From the NCBI GenBank assembly GCA_027489175.1, contig JAIYAE010000002.1, positions 1-64,000 of the forward strand: a DNA stretch of 64,000 nucleotides. The letters run 5' to 3'. Source of the stretch: Rhodobacter sp. (GTDB lineage: Bacteria > Pseudomonadota > Alphaproteobacteria > Rhodobacterales > Rhodobacteraceae). The translations under genes were made by a program, and so were the position numbers. How positions within the stretch are numbered: the first letter of the stretch is position 1; every line of letters starts with the position of its first letter. Under the pieces are notes generated by a model, which made no database searches, was not told the origin of the DNA, and saw only the letters and a program-made list of their open reading frames with translations. This document shows, in pieces, positions 39,806-48,501 of this stretch.

Positions 39806-41131
39806 ATGAAATCCAAAGATCTGCAACCGGCGGTCCAGGGTGAAGACAAGTCCTTCGACAAGCTGGGTGGACGCGTCATCTTCGGGATGGTGCTTGCGGT
39901 TGCGCTGCTTGGGGGTGTCGGAGGCTGGGCGTTTACGGCCAGGATCAGCGGCGCGGTGATTGCGACGGGATCAGTGCAGGTCGACCAGAACCTCAAGCAG
40001 GTCCAACATCTGGATGGCGGCATCGTCTCTGAAATCCTGGTGCGGGAAGGTGACACCGTCGCGGAAGGCCAGCTCCTGTTCCGCCTGAACGACACCCAGA
40101 CCCGCGCCGAGCGTTCGATCCTGACGGCGCAGATCAATGAAGTCGAGGCGCGCCGCGCCCGTCTTGTTGCTGATCGGGACGGACAGCCTGAAATCATCTT
40201 CCCCGCGCGGCTGACGGTCGATGACCCGGCGCTGTTCGAAGTCGTTGCCGGGGAAACCCGGCTGCATCAGGGCAATCTGACCAACCGCAAAAACCAGCGC
40301 CAGCAGCTTGAACTGGGGATCCTCCAGATCAATGACGAAGTCGCAGCCCTCAAGGCGCAACGCGACGCCCTGGTCGACGAACTGGTGCTGGTCGAGGACA
40401 GCTATCAGCGGATCAAGGAATTGCACGAGAACGGACTGGTCGAGACGCCTCGGATCGAGGAAGCGAAACGGGAACTCGTTCAGCTCCGCGGCCGCCTTGG
40501 CGAACTCGATGCCAACATTGCACGGTCAAAGTCACGGATCAGCGAAGTGCAGATGCGTGTTCTGGCCATCGATGAAGTGGCAAGGACTGAGTCCCAGCGG
40601 GAACTCGTGGTCGTGGAATCCCGGCTGCAAGAGCTTTATGACCGCTTGGCCGCCGTCGAGGATCGTCTGCTTCGCACCGAGATCCGCGCGCCGATTGCGG
40701 GTCGGATCAATGAACTCTCGGTCTTCACCATCGGCGGTGTTGTCACCCCTGCAGAAGTTCTGGCGACGATCGTGCCGGAAGGGGCAAAGCTCAGCATCGA
40801 AGTGCAGCTTCCGATCACCTCCATTGACCAAGTCTATCTTGGGCAGCCGGCACGCGTGAAATTCTCGGCTTTCAACCACAGGACCACGCCGGAATTGGCT
40901 GCCAAGATCAGCTACATTTCAGCGGCCACCACGGTTGCAGGCCCGGACTCCCAGCCCTTCTACATCGGCAATGTCGAGCTTTTGCCGGAAGAGATGGCCC
41001 AGCTTGCCGGTCTGGAACTGATGCCCGGCATGCCGGTCGAGATTTACCTGACCACTCAGGAACAGACGGCCATGGCCTATTTTTCCAGACCGCTGATCGA
41101 CCAGTATGAAAGGGCGCTGCGCGAGGAGTGA
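39806..41131 (+). CDS. Type I secretion membrane-fusion protein (HlyD/PrtE family)
   Basis: A 441-residue adaptor. It has a short cytoplasmic N-terminus, one membrane segment at about 24-44, a lipoyl half (QVDQNLKQVQHLDGGIVSEI, then VREGDTVAEGQLLFRL), a long coiled-coil hairpin (about 95-280), the second lipoyl half (IRAPIAGRINELSVFTIGG) and a beta-barrel end. PrtE-type adaptors link the ABC exporter to TolC. The order exporter, RTX protein, adaptor in one operon makes it the partner of the 35793 gene. GGAG precedes the ATG. A 6-bp stem (GGCTGG/CCAGCC, 41174-41196) lies after the gene and may help termination. Confidence 0.93.
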   Translation: MKSKDLQPAVQGEDKSFDKLGGRVIFGMVLAVALLGGVGGWAFTARISGAVIATGSVQVDQNLKQVQHLDGGIVSEILVREGDTVAEGQLLFRLNDTQTRAERSILTAQINEVEARRARLVADRDGQPEIIFPARLTVDDPALFEVVAGETRLHQGNLTNRKNQRQQLELGILQINDEVAALKAQRDALVDELVLVEDSYQRIKELHENGLVETPRIEEAKRELVQLRGRLGELDANIARSKSRISEVQMRVLAIDEVARTESQRELVVVESRLQELYDRLAAVEDRLLRTEIRAPIAGRINELSVFTIGGVVTPAEVLATIVPEGAKLSIEVQLPITSIDQVYLGQPARVKFSAFNHRTTPELAAKISYISAATTVAGPDSQPFYIGNVELLPEEMAQLAGLELMPGMPVEIYLTTQEQTAMAYFSRPLIDQYERALREE

Positions 41132-41247
41132 CAGCCCACACCCCAAAGGTGGCTATTGGCCGACGGGATGATTGGCTGGACTGCCAAAGACCAGCCTAAG
41201 CATGGTCGACTGCTGCAGCGTCTTGGCGGGCAAGCCCGGCACCGGGT

Positions 41248-41850
41248 TCACCCCCGCATCGGCAACAGAAACAGCAGTTTCTGCGCGCCTTCCTGAATCA
41301 TGGTGCTGACCGAAAGGTCCGGCGCGACCTTGGCGTAGTCGCCGTCGATTGTCAGGCTGGCCGCGCCATGGACCAGCGTCCACAGCTGCACCGCAATCAT
41401 CATCGCGTCACCTGCGACCCGGTGGAACGCGCAGTAGTCGATCACTTCCTGCAAGACATAGCCAAAGCAAGCCCGGCCTTGCGCGGTCACGATATCGTCT
41501 TCCGACAGGTTGGGCTTCTGGCTGAACATCATGCGGAAAAGGGCCGGTTCCTGGATCGCGAAGGCCAGATAGACTTGGCCGACCGCCACGATGCGGTCCG
41601 GTGCGCCCGCCGGGAAAGCTGCCGTCGCCGCGCGAAACTGGTTGCCCATGTCGGTGAAGCCCTGCGCCACCACTTCGTTGATGATTGCGGTCTTGTCCGG
41701 AAAATGGCGGTAGGGCGCGGCGGTAGATACACCCGCCCTTCGGCAGGCATCCGACAGGCTGAAATCATTCCCCTGCCGTTCCGCAATCAGATGGCGCGCT
41801 GCATCGATCAGCGCCTGCCGCAGTTCGCCATGGTGATACGTGGTCTTCAC
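41248..41850 (-). CDS. TetR-family repressor of the adjacent efflux operon
   Basis: A 200-residue protein from a GTG start at 41850, which has a good AAAGGA ribosome site; the frame could begin 16 codons earlier at another GTG. The N-terminal DNA-binding domain is clear: YHHGELRQALIDAARHLI, then FSLSDACRRAGVS, and TAAPYRHFPDKTAIINEV as the recognition helix and Tyr-Phe motif. The C-terminal domain is of the WHG type (LYLAFAIQEPALFRMMF-like, here VYLAFAIQEPALFRMMF). It faces the RND operon with a doubled palindrome between them, the standard layout of a local, ligand-released repressor. Confidence 0.92.
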   Translation of the reverse strand: MKTTYHHGELRQALIDAARHLIAERQGNDFSLSDACRRAGVSTAAPYRHFPDKTAIINEVVAQGFTDMGNQFRAATAAFPAGAPDRIVAVGQVYLAFAIQEPALFRMMFSQKPNLSEDDIVTAQGRACFGYVLQEVIDYCAFHRVAGDAMMIAVQLWTLVHGAASLTIDGDYAKVAPDLSVSTMIQEGAQKLLFLLPMRG

Positions 41851-41932
41851 ACCTGATCCTTTGCCCTTACGGCCTTGGTTTCTTCTAGTCGCTTGCACCG
41901 GTGATGCAAGTCCAGCGGGCCTTCAGATATCG

Positions 41933-41982
41933 CTTGCCATGTTAGAGACACTAACATAAGTTAGAACCACTAACATGGCAAG
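41933..41982. promoter_or_regulatory. Doubled palindromic operator between tetR and the RND operon
   Basis: Two adjacent 19-bp elements: ATGTTAG-5-CTAACAT at 41939-41957 and AAGTTAG-5-CTAACAT at 41958-41976. In addition, the outer arms form a perfect 13-bp inverted repeat, CTTGCCATGTTAG (41933-41945) with CTAACATGGCAAG (41970-41982), centred between the two elements. This is the pattern expected for two TetR-family dimers binding side by side. The right arm ends six bases before the AGGAGG ribosome site of the next gene, so binding would block transcription of the pump and probably of tetR itself. Confidence 0.88.
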
Positions 41983-41999
41983 ATTCCAGGAGGCTCGGC

Positions 42000-43151
42000 A
42001 TGGTAAGGTCACGCATGGTCAAGGCAGGATGGACCTTTGCCCTGCTCGCTCTCCTCGGGGTGGCAGGCTACGCTGGGCGAGACCGTCTGGCAGACCTTTT
42101 GCCTGCCCCCGCCCCCGCAGACGCGGCACGTATCGCAGCCCCCCGGCCGCCGCAGCCCGTCCGGGTGACGCTTGTGGCCTTCGCGCCAGCCGCCAACGTC
42201 GAAACCTACACCGGCACAATCCGCCCCCGGCATGAGTTGTCCCTTGGCTTCCGGCAGCCGGGCAAGATCGTCGCCCGGATGGTCGAAGTTGGGGACCGCG
42301 TGACACAGGGCCAGACCCTGGCCCGGCTGGATGACACTGACGCCAGGCTTGACCTCGATACTGCCCGCGCCGAAGCCGCTGCCGCCGCAACTGACCTTGA
42401 CCGCGCGCAGGCCGACCTTGTCCGCAGTCGTGAACTCTTTGCCGCCGGCCATGTTGCGCAGGCAGCGCTTGACCGTGCCACCAGTGCCGCAGCCGAGGCC
42501 ACGTCGCGCGCCGATCGCGCCCTGAAGGCCATGGCGCTGGCTGAAAACCGGCTTTCCTACACAACCCTTGTGGCTGAGGCTGATGGCGTCGTCACTGCCA
42601 CCCCCACCGAAGCGGGTCAGGTGATCGGCGCGGGCCAACCCGTTGTTCTGGTCGCCCGAACGGACGCGCTGGATGTCGTCTTTGCCTTGCCGGAAGACTC
42701 GCGCGCCTTGCCGGAAACGGCCACGGCAACTGCCGAACTCTGGGGTTCTGACGGCACCGCCTATGCGCTGACCCTGCGCGACATCTCGCCCGACGTTGAC
42801 CCTGTTGGTCGCACCTACAGGGTGCGCATGGCGCTTGTCGCCCCCGATGCCGCCACGGCGCTTGGCCGGACCGTGACCATCAGGTTCTCCACCAAAAGCG
42901 GCGCGCCAGTGGTTGCTCTACCGCTGGCGGCGGTGCTGAACGACGGCGAAGGGCCTGCCGTCTGGCGTTTGCCGCAAGGGCAAGACTTCGTTCAACGGGT
43001 CGCCGTCGATCTTGTCTCGGTCAAAGGGGACCGCGCGTTGGTACGTGGGCCCCTGGCCGAGGGGGACAGGATCGTCAGCCTTGGCGCGCACAAGATCGAC
43101 GCCACGCGTCCCGTCCGCGTGGTGGAAACCACCGTCACTCCGGAAAGCTGA
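42000..43151 (+). CDS. RND efflux periplasmic adaptor (AcrA/MexA-like)
   Basis: A 383-residue adaptor with an N-terminal membrane or signal segment (WTFALLALLGVAGYAG). The first lipoyl half has ETYTGTIRPRHELSLGFRQ and VGDRVTQGQTLARLD, followed by a helical hairpin, the second half (VTATPTEAGQVIGAGQPV) and a beta-barrel domain. There is no lipobox. The ATG at 42000 follows AGGAGG with six-base spacing. The pump gene starts three bases after the stop. Expression is expected to be under the TetR repressor. Confidence 0.93.
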   Translation: MVRSRMVKAGWTFALLALLGVAGYAGRDRLADLLPAPAPADAARIAAPRPPQPVRVTLVAFAPAANVETYTGTIRPRHELSLGFRQPGKIVARMVEVGDRVTQGQTLARLDDTDARLDLDTARAEAAAAATDLDRAQADLVRSRELFAAGHVAQAALDRATSAAAEATSRADRALKAMALAENRLSYTTLVAEADGVVTATPTEAGQVIGAGQPVVLVARTDALDVVFALPEDSRALPETATATAELWGSDGTAYALTLRDISPDVDPVGRTYRVRMALVAPDAATALGRTVTIRFSTKSGAPVVALPLAAVLNDGEGPAVWRLPQGQDFVQRVAVDLVSVKGDRALVRGPLAEGDRIVSLGAHKIDATRPVRVVETTVTPES

Positions 43152-43154
43152 GCC

Positions 43155-46100
43155 ATGGACCGCCTCAACCTTTCACGCTGGTCGGTCACCAATCCCGCCG
43201 TCACGCTTTTTGCCATCCTCGTGGCGCTGGCCGCCGGGGCCTTTGCCTATGTCACGCTGGGCCGGGCTGAAGACCCCACCTTCACCATCAAGACCATGGT
43301 CGTGCAGGCCGTCTGGCCCGGGGCTACGGCGGAAGAGATGCAGAACCTGGTGGCCGAGCCGATCGAAAAGCGCATCCAGGAACTGCCGGAACTTGACTAT
43401 GTCCGCACCTTCTCGCGTCCCGGGGCGGTTGTTCTTCAGGTCCAGCTCAAGGATTCCGTCCGGCAAGAGGCAGCCGGGGTCTGGTATCAGATCCGCAAAA
43501 AGGTCAGTGACCTGCGCCCCACGCTGCCTCAGGGCCTGATCGGCCCCTTCTTCAACGATGAATTCGGCGATGTCTTTTCGGCCATCTACATGGTCACCGG
43601 TGAAGGCTTGGGCCGGTCGGAATTGAAGACCTATGCCGAACGCCTGCGCACCCGGCTTCTCGGGGCCGAAGATGTGGCCAAGGTCGCGCTGATCGGCGAG
43701 GTTAAGGAACGCATTTACGTTGAGATCAGCCACCACCGCCTTGCCACTTTGGGGTTCTCTCCTCAGGCGATCTTTGACGCCATCGCCGAGCAGAATGCGA
43801 TGACAGCCGCAGGTGCCTTCCAGACCAGCGCGGATGAAGTTCAGGTTCGCGTCAGCGGCGATCTTGGCAGCCTTGCCGCCCTGCGTGACCTTCCCATCCG
43901 GGCCGGGGCAACCGTGCTGCGCCTTGGCGATATCGCCGAAGTCCGGCGCGGCTATGAAGACCCTGCCGCCTACTTGGCCTATCTGAACGGCGCGCCGACC
44001 GTCGGCGTCGGTGTCGCCATGGCCGATGGTGCCAACGTCGTCCATCTGGGCGAGGTGCTGGAGGCCGAGGTGGAAGCCTTCCGCGCCGATCTGCCCCTGG
44101 GGGTCGAGGTAACGCAAACCTCAGACCAAGCCGACATCGTCGAACACGCCTTTGACGAATTCATCCACACCTTCCTTGAGGCGCTGGTCATCGTGCTTCT
44201 GGTATCCTTCGCCACACTTGGCCTCAGGACCGGGATCGTGGTGGCGCTGTCGGTGCCCATCGTGCTGGCGGTGGTCTTCGTCATCATGCAGGCCATGGGG
44301 CTGAACTTTGACCGGATCACGCTTGGCGCGCTCATCATCGCGCTGGGCCTTCTGGTCGACGACGCCATCATCGCGGTCGAGATGATGGTCGTGAAGATCG
44401 AACAGGGCTATGACCGGATCGCCGCCGCGTCTGCCGCGTGGTCCAGCACCGCCTTCCCGATGCTGACGGGCACGCTGGTCACGGCGGCGGGGTTCCTGCC
44501 CGTGGGCCTTGCCCAGTCCACCAGCGGTGAATACGCGGGCAACATCTTCTGGGTCGTCGGCATCGCGCTGATTGTGTCTTGGTTCGTGGCCGTGATCGTC
44601 ACCCCCTACCTTGGGCTGAAGCTGCTGCCGCCGCCCAAACCCGGCGCGCATCACGCTGCCTATGATAGCCGCCTTTACCGCATCTTGCGGGCCGGGGTGA
44701 ATGCCAGCCTGCGTGCGCGCTGGGCGGTCATCGGGCTGACCCTTGCCGCCCTTGTCGCGACCGGCGTGGGCATGGGCTTCGTCCAGCAGCAGTTCTTTCC
44801 CACCTCCGCCCGGGCCGAGCTCTTCATCGAAACCCGCATGCCCGAAGGCTCATCGATTGAGGCCACTGCCAAAGCCGCCCTCGCCGCTGAGGCGCTGGTC
44901 AAGGGTGACCCGGACGTGCGCTATTCCTCAACCTACGTCGGGGCCGGTGCACCGCGCTTCTTCTTCGCTCTGAACCCCGCGCTGCCAAATCCCAGCTTTG
45001 CGATGACCGTCATCATGGCCCAGGACGCCGAAGCCCGCGACCGCCTGCGCGCCAAGATCGAGGCTGCGGTTTCCGCCGGTGCCGTGCCGCAGGCCCGCGT
45101 CCGGGTTGACCAGATCGTCTTTGGCCCACCCGTGGGTTTTCCGGTCCAGTTCCGCGTCATCGGCCCCGACCCGGCCGAGGTGCGCCGGATCGCGGCCGAT
45201 GTGCGGGCGGTCATGGTCGCAAATCCCAACACGGTTGAGCCGCAGTTTGACTGGAACGAACAAGCCAAGACCGTGCAGGTCCGCCTCGATCAAGACCGCA
45301 TCCGCAGCCTTGGTCTGAACACAGCCGACGTGTCGAACACGCTTCAAACGCTGCTTTCGGGCGTGAAGGTCACCGAATACCGCGACGGGACCGAACTAAT
45401 CGACGTCATCGTCCGCGCCCCCGCGCCCGAACGCGCCGATCCGTCGGCCTTGGCTGACCTGACGGTCCTTCTGCCCGGCGGCGGGGCAGTCCCGCTGCGC
45501 CAACTGGCAGAGGTCAGCTATGCCTTTGAAGAGCCAATCCTCTGGCGGCGCAACCGCGACATGGAACTGACCGTCCGCGCCGACATCGTGCCCGGCGTGC
45601 AGGCCCCGACCGTCACGGCTGAGATCCAGCCCCTGCTGCAGCCGATCATCGATGCCCTGCCCACCGGCTACCGGATCGAAACCGGCGGCGCGGTCGAGGA
45701 AAGCAACAAGGCAAACGGCGCGCTTTTCCAGGTGTTCCCGCTGATGTTCGTGGTGATGCTGACGCTTCTGATGCTGCAACTGCGCAGCTTCTCCAAGCTG
45801 TTCCTCGTGTTCCTGACCGCACCCCTTGGCGCCATCGGCGCGGTCGCAGCCCTTCTGTTGTTCAACGCGCCCTTCGGCTTTGTTGCCCTTCTGGGGGTGA
45901 TTGCGCTGGCTGGGATGATCATGCGCAACACGGTCATCCTGGTCGACCAGATCGACCACGACCTCGCCGCAGGCGCCGCCCCGTGGGAGGCGATCGTCGA
46001 AAGCACCGTGCGCCGCGCCCGTCCTGTGGTGCTGACCGCCCTGGCGGCGATCCTTGCAATGATCCCCCTCGCGCGGTCGGTCTTCTGGGGGCCGATGGCA

Positions 46101-46262
46101 TTGTCGATCATGGGAGGGCTGATCGTGGCCACCGTCCTGACCCTGTTCTTCCTGCCCGCCCTCTACGCCGCCTGGTTTCGCGTGCGACCCAGCCAGCCGC
46201 TTCAGACCTCTACCGTTTCTGATACCCCGGACGCCCCAACGCTGCAGCTTGCCGCTGAATGA
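43155..46262 (+). CDS. RND efflux pump inner-membrane transporter
   Basis: A 1035-residue RND permease of normal length. It has the start SVTNPAVTLFAILVALAAG, the proton-relay Asp pair D402-D403 in GLLVDDAIIAVE, the large loops, and the C-terminal bundle with IALAGMIMRNTVILVDQI and MALSIMGGLIVATVLTLF. The N-terminal motif and adaptor type place it with the multidrug (HAE) group rather than metal pumps, although no substrate can be read from sequence. The partner adaptor is upstream; an outer-membrane factor is not in the window. Confidence 0.95.
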   Translation: MDRLNLSRWSVTNPAVTLFAILVALAAGAFAYVTLGRAEDPTFTIKTMVVQAVWPGATAEEMQNLVAEPIEKRIQELPELDYVRTFSRPGAVVLQVQLKDSVRQEAAGVWYQIRKKVSDLRPTLPQGLIGPFFNDEFGDVFSAIYMVTGEGLGRSELKTYAERLRTRLLGAEDVAKVALIGEVKERIYVEISHHRLATLGFSPQAIFDAIAEQNAMTAAGAFQTSADEVQVRVSGDLGSLAALRDLPIRAGATVLRLGDIAEVRRGYEDPAAYLAYLNGAPTVGVGVAMADGANVVHLGEVLEAEVEAFRADLPLGVEVTQTSDQADIVEHAFDEFIHTFLEALVIVLLVSFATLGLRTGIVVALSVPIVLAVVFVIMQAMGLNFDRITLGALIIALGLLVDDAIIAVEMMVVKIEQGYDRIAAASAAWSSTAFPMLTGTLVTAAGFLPVGLAQSTSGEYAGNIFWVVGIALIVSWFVAVIVTPYLGLKLLPPPKPGAHHAAYDSRLYRILRAGVNASLRARWAVIGLTLAALVATGVGMGFVQQQFFPTSARAELFIETRMPEGSSIEATAKAALAAEALVKGDPDVRYSSTYVGAGAPRFFFALNPALPNPSFAMTVIMAQDAEARDRLRAKIEAAVSAGAVPQARVRVDQIVFGPPVGFPVQFRVIGPDPAEVRRIAADVRAVMVANPNTVEPQFDWNEQAKTVQVRLDQDRIRSLGLNTADVSNTLQTLLSGVKVTEYRDGTELIDVIVRAPAPERADPSALADLTVLLPGGGAVPLRQLAEVSYAFEEPILWRRNRDMELTVRADIVPGVQAPTVTAEIQPLLQPIIDALPTGYRIETGGAVEESNKANGALFQVFPLMFVVMLTLLMLQLRSFSKLFLVFLTAPLGAIGAVAALLLFNAPFGFVALLGVIALAGMIMRNTVILVDQIDHDLAAGAAPWEAIVESTVRRARPVVLTALAAILAMIPLARSVFWGPMALSIMGGLIVATVLTLFFLPALYAAWFRVRPSQPLQTSTVSDTPDAPTLQLAAE

Positions 46263-46287
46263 TCCTGACCCGAAAGGCCCCTTTCCG

Positions 46288-47082
46288 ATGACATCCGCAC
46301 TCACCACAAAGTTTGGCCCCACAGCCCTCGTCACCGGCGCCAGTGACGGCATCGGTCGCGCCTTTGCCGAGGCTCTGGCCGTTCAGGGTTTCGACCTGAT
46401 CCTCGTCGCCCGCCGGGAAGCCCTGCTGCAAGAACAGGCCGCCGAATTGCGCCGCGTCCACGGCATCAAGGTCGAGGTCATTGCGACCGACCTGTCAGAC
46501 CCGGCCGCCGTCACGACCCTGCTGGAACGTACCACGACCGCGCCGATAGGCCTTCTCGTCGCCTCTGCCGGGTTCGGCTCGCTCGGGCCGTTTCTGTCAC
46601 AGGACTTGGCGTCCGAGCTGAACATGGTCGACGTGAACTGCCGCGCGGTCGTGGCCTTGACCCATGGCATTGGCAGCCGGATGGCGCAGGCGGGGCGGGG
46701 GGGCATCATTCTCTTTTCCTCGGTCGTCGGCTTCCAGGGCGCGCCCAACTCGGCCATCTATGCCGCCACCAAAAGCTTCGTGCAGTCCTTCGCCGAAGGT
46801 CTTGCCTCCGAACTGAAACCGCAAGGCATCGCTGTCCTCTCGGTCGCCCCTGGCCCGGTCGGCACCGGCTTTGCCGCCCGGGCTGGCATGCAGATGGGCC
46901 AGGCAGAGTCGCCCGAGACTGTGGCCCGCGTCGCCTTGCGCGCCTTGCCGGGCGGCGGCACGGTCCGGCCGGGGTTTCTGGCAAAACTCCTCGGCTGGTC
47001 GTTGGGCCTAATGCCGCGCTGGGGCAGGGTGCTTGTGCTGGGGCAGATCATGCGTGGCATGACGCCCAAGCGAAGGGGCTAA
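46288..47082 (+). CDS. Short-chain dehydrogenase/reductase
   Basis: A 264-residue SDR starting at the ATG at 46288. An in-frame start at 46249 would overlap the pump gene and adds nothing conserved. The cofactor loop TGASDGIG is at residues 16-23, and the acidic residue region DLSDPAA follows. Catalytic Ser lies in LFSSVVG and Tyr-Lys in YAATK. The C-terminal end is hydrophobic (LAKLLGWSLGLMPRWGRVLVL) and may touch the membrane. It is a classical NAD(P)-dependent oxidoreductase of unknown substrate, carried in the efflux operon. Confidence 0.9.
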   Translation: MTSALTTKFGPTALVTGASDGIGRAFAEALAVQGFDLILVARREALLQEQAAELRRVHGIKVEVIATDLSDPAAVTTLLERTTTAPIGLLVASAGFGSLGPFLSQDLASELNMVDVNCRAVVALTHGIGSRMAQAGRGGIILFSSVVGFQGAPNSAIYAATKSFVQSFAEGLASELKPQGIAVLSVAPGPVGTGFAARAGMQMGQAESPETVARVALRALPGGGTVRPGFLAKLLGWSLGLMPRWGRVLVLGQIMRGMTPKRRG

Positions 47083-47086
47083 GGCG

Positions 47087-48466
47087 ATGGCCACCAACCC
47101 CTGGGTCGTCTTCGCCATTGCCAGCGCCGCGGTGTTCCTTGTCTCGGTCGATGCTACCATCGCTGTCGCGGCATTTCCCGCGCTGCGGGCGTCCTTTGCC
47201 GAAACCTCTCCCGCGACCCTTTCCTGGGTGCTGAATGCCTACACCATCCTTTACGCGGCCCTTTTGGTGCCCGCCGGGCGGCTGGTTGACCTGCATGGCG
47301 CGCGCAGGCTTTTCCTCTTCGGGGTTACGCTTTTTACCCTGGCCAGCGCTGCCTGTGGCATGGCACCCGGCACCGGCAGCCTGATCGCCGCCCGCACCGT
47401 GCAGGCGGTCGGCGGGGCCGTCCTTACCCCCGCCTCACTGGCGCTGATCCTCGGGGCCTTCCCCGCCGAAAAGCGCAGCGCCATCGTCGGGCTGTGGAGC
47501 GCCGCCGGTGCCCTGGGAGCCGCCGTCGGCCCAGGAGCGGGCGCCATCCTGATCGAGCTTGCCACCTGGCGCGCGGCCTTCCTTGTCAACCTGCCCTTCG
47601 GCGCGCTGATCTTGTGGTTCGCCCTCCGCCGACTGCCCACGCTGAAGGGTGCCGATGCCGGTGAGGGCCTTGATATCCCCGGCATCGCCTTGATTGCGGG
47701 CGGTGTGGCCGCGCTAACCTGGGGCGTGGTTCAGGTTGAGGCCGCAGGCCCCGCTGCCCCCACCGTCTGGGGCCCAGCGCTGGCAGGAATCTCGCTTTTG
47801 GTCACTTACTCCCTCTGGGCACGCGGGCGCAAAGCCGCTGCCATCGACCTCAGTCTTTTTGCCAACCGCACCTACACGATGGTCACCATCGCCAGCTTCG
47901 TTTTCGGCATCGCGTTTTCCATGATGTTCTTGTCGTCCTTCCTGTTCCTCTTGGGGATCTGGGACTACTCGCAAGGCCTGACCGGGCTGGCCGTCACCCC
48001 CGGTCCCCTGGTGGTGATCGCGGTCGCCATCGCCTCGTGGCGATTGGTGGCGCGGGTTGGCCATCGGTCGGTTCTGGTGGCCGGGGGGCTGCTTTACGCG
48101 GTGGCGCAGATCTGGCTTGCGGTCCATGTCACGGCGGCCCCAGCCTACCTGACCCTGTGGTTCCCGATGCAGATCATCGGCGGCACCGCCGTAGGGCTTC
48201 TGCTGGTGGGCCTCTCGGGCGCTGCCGTCACTGGCTTGCCGCCCGCCCGCTTTGGCGTCGGCGGCGCTGTGAACAACGCCGTGCGCCAGTTGGGCGGCGT
48301 CTTCGGCACGGCGTTGGCTGCCGTTCTGGTCGGCCAATCCGGCGCAGGGATCGAGGCGTTTCGCCTGTGCTTCCTGTGCCTTGGGTCCATCGGGCTGGTG
48401 ACGGCGCTTCTGTGCCTGCCTTTGCCGCGGGCCAGCGGCCGGGCGGTGCCCGCCCCAGCCGGATGA
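47087..48466 (+). CDS. MFS drug transporter, DHA2 (EmrB/QacA) type
   Basis: A 459-residue MFS protein with many membrane segments. The opening FLVSVDATIAVAAFPAL is the DHA2 family D1-type motif. Motif A is GRLVDLHGARRLFLFG, and motif C is present as GAAVGPGAGAIL. The length and second-half pattern fit the 14-segment DHA2 group, though some segments are short. It follows the dehydrogenase by four bases and ends the efflux operon, converging on the glycosyltransferase locus with 35 bases between stops. Confidence 0.9.
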   Translation: MATNPWVVFAIASAAVFLVSVDATIAVAAFPALRASFAETSPATLSWVLNAYTILYAALLVPAGRLVDLHGARRLFLFGVTLFTLASAACGMAPGTGSLIAARTVQAVGGAVLTPASLALILGAFPAEKRSAIVGLWSAAGALGAAVGPGAGAILIELATWRAAFLVNLPFGALILWFALRRLPTLKGADAGEGLDIPGIALIAGGVAALTWGVVQVEAAGPAAPTVWGPALAGISLLVTYSLWARGRKAAAIDLSLFANRTYTMVTIASFVFGIAFSMMFLSSFLFLLGIWDYSQGLTGLAVTPGPLVVIAVAIASWRLVARVGHRSVLVAGGLLYAVAQIWLAVHVTAAPAYLTLWFPMQIIGGTAVGLLLVGLSGAAVTGLPPARFGVGGAVNNAVRQLGGVFGTALAAVLVGQSGAGIEAFRLCFLCLGSIGLVTALLCLPLPRASGRAVPAPAG

Positions 48467-48501
48467 TGCCCAGCCGGTCAGTCACGTACCGCGCCGCACC
48501 C

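Noticed and set aside
37865-39826. A 653-codon minus-strand frame opposite the RTX protein
   Set aside because: It mirrors the regular RTX codons and ends inside the adaptor gene; the repeats explain its length.
41132-41247. Rho-independent terminator after the adaptor gene
   Set aside because: A 6-bp stem GGCTGG/CCAGCC is present at 41174-41196, but the loop is long and there is no U tract, so it was only mentioned with the gene.
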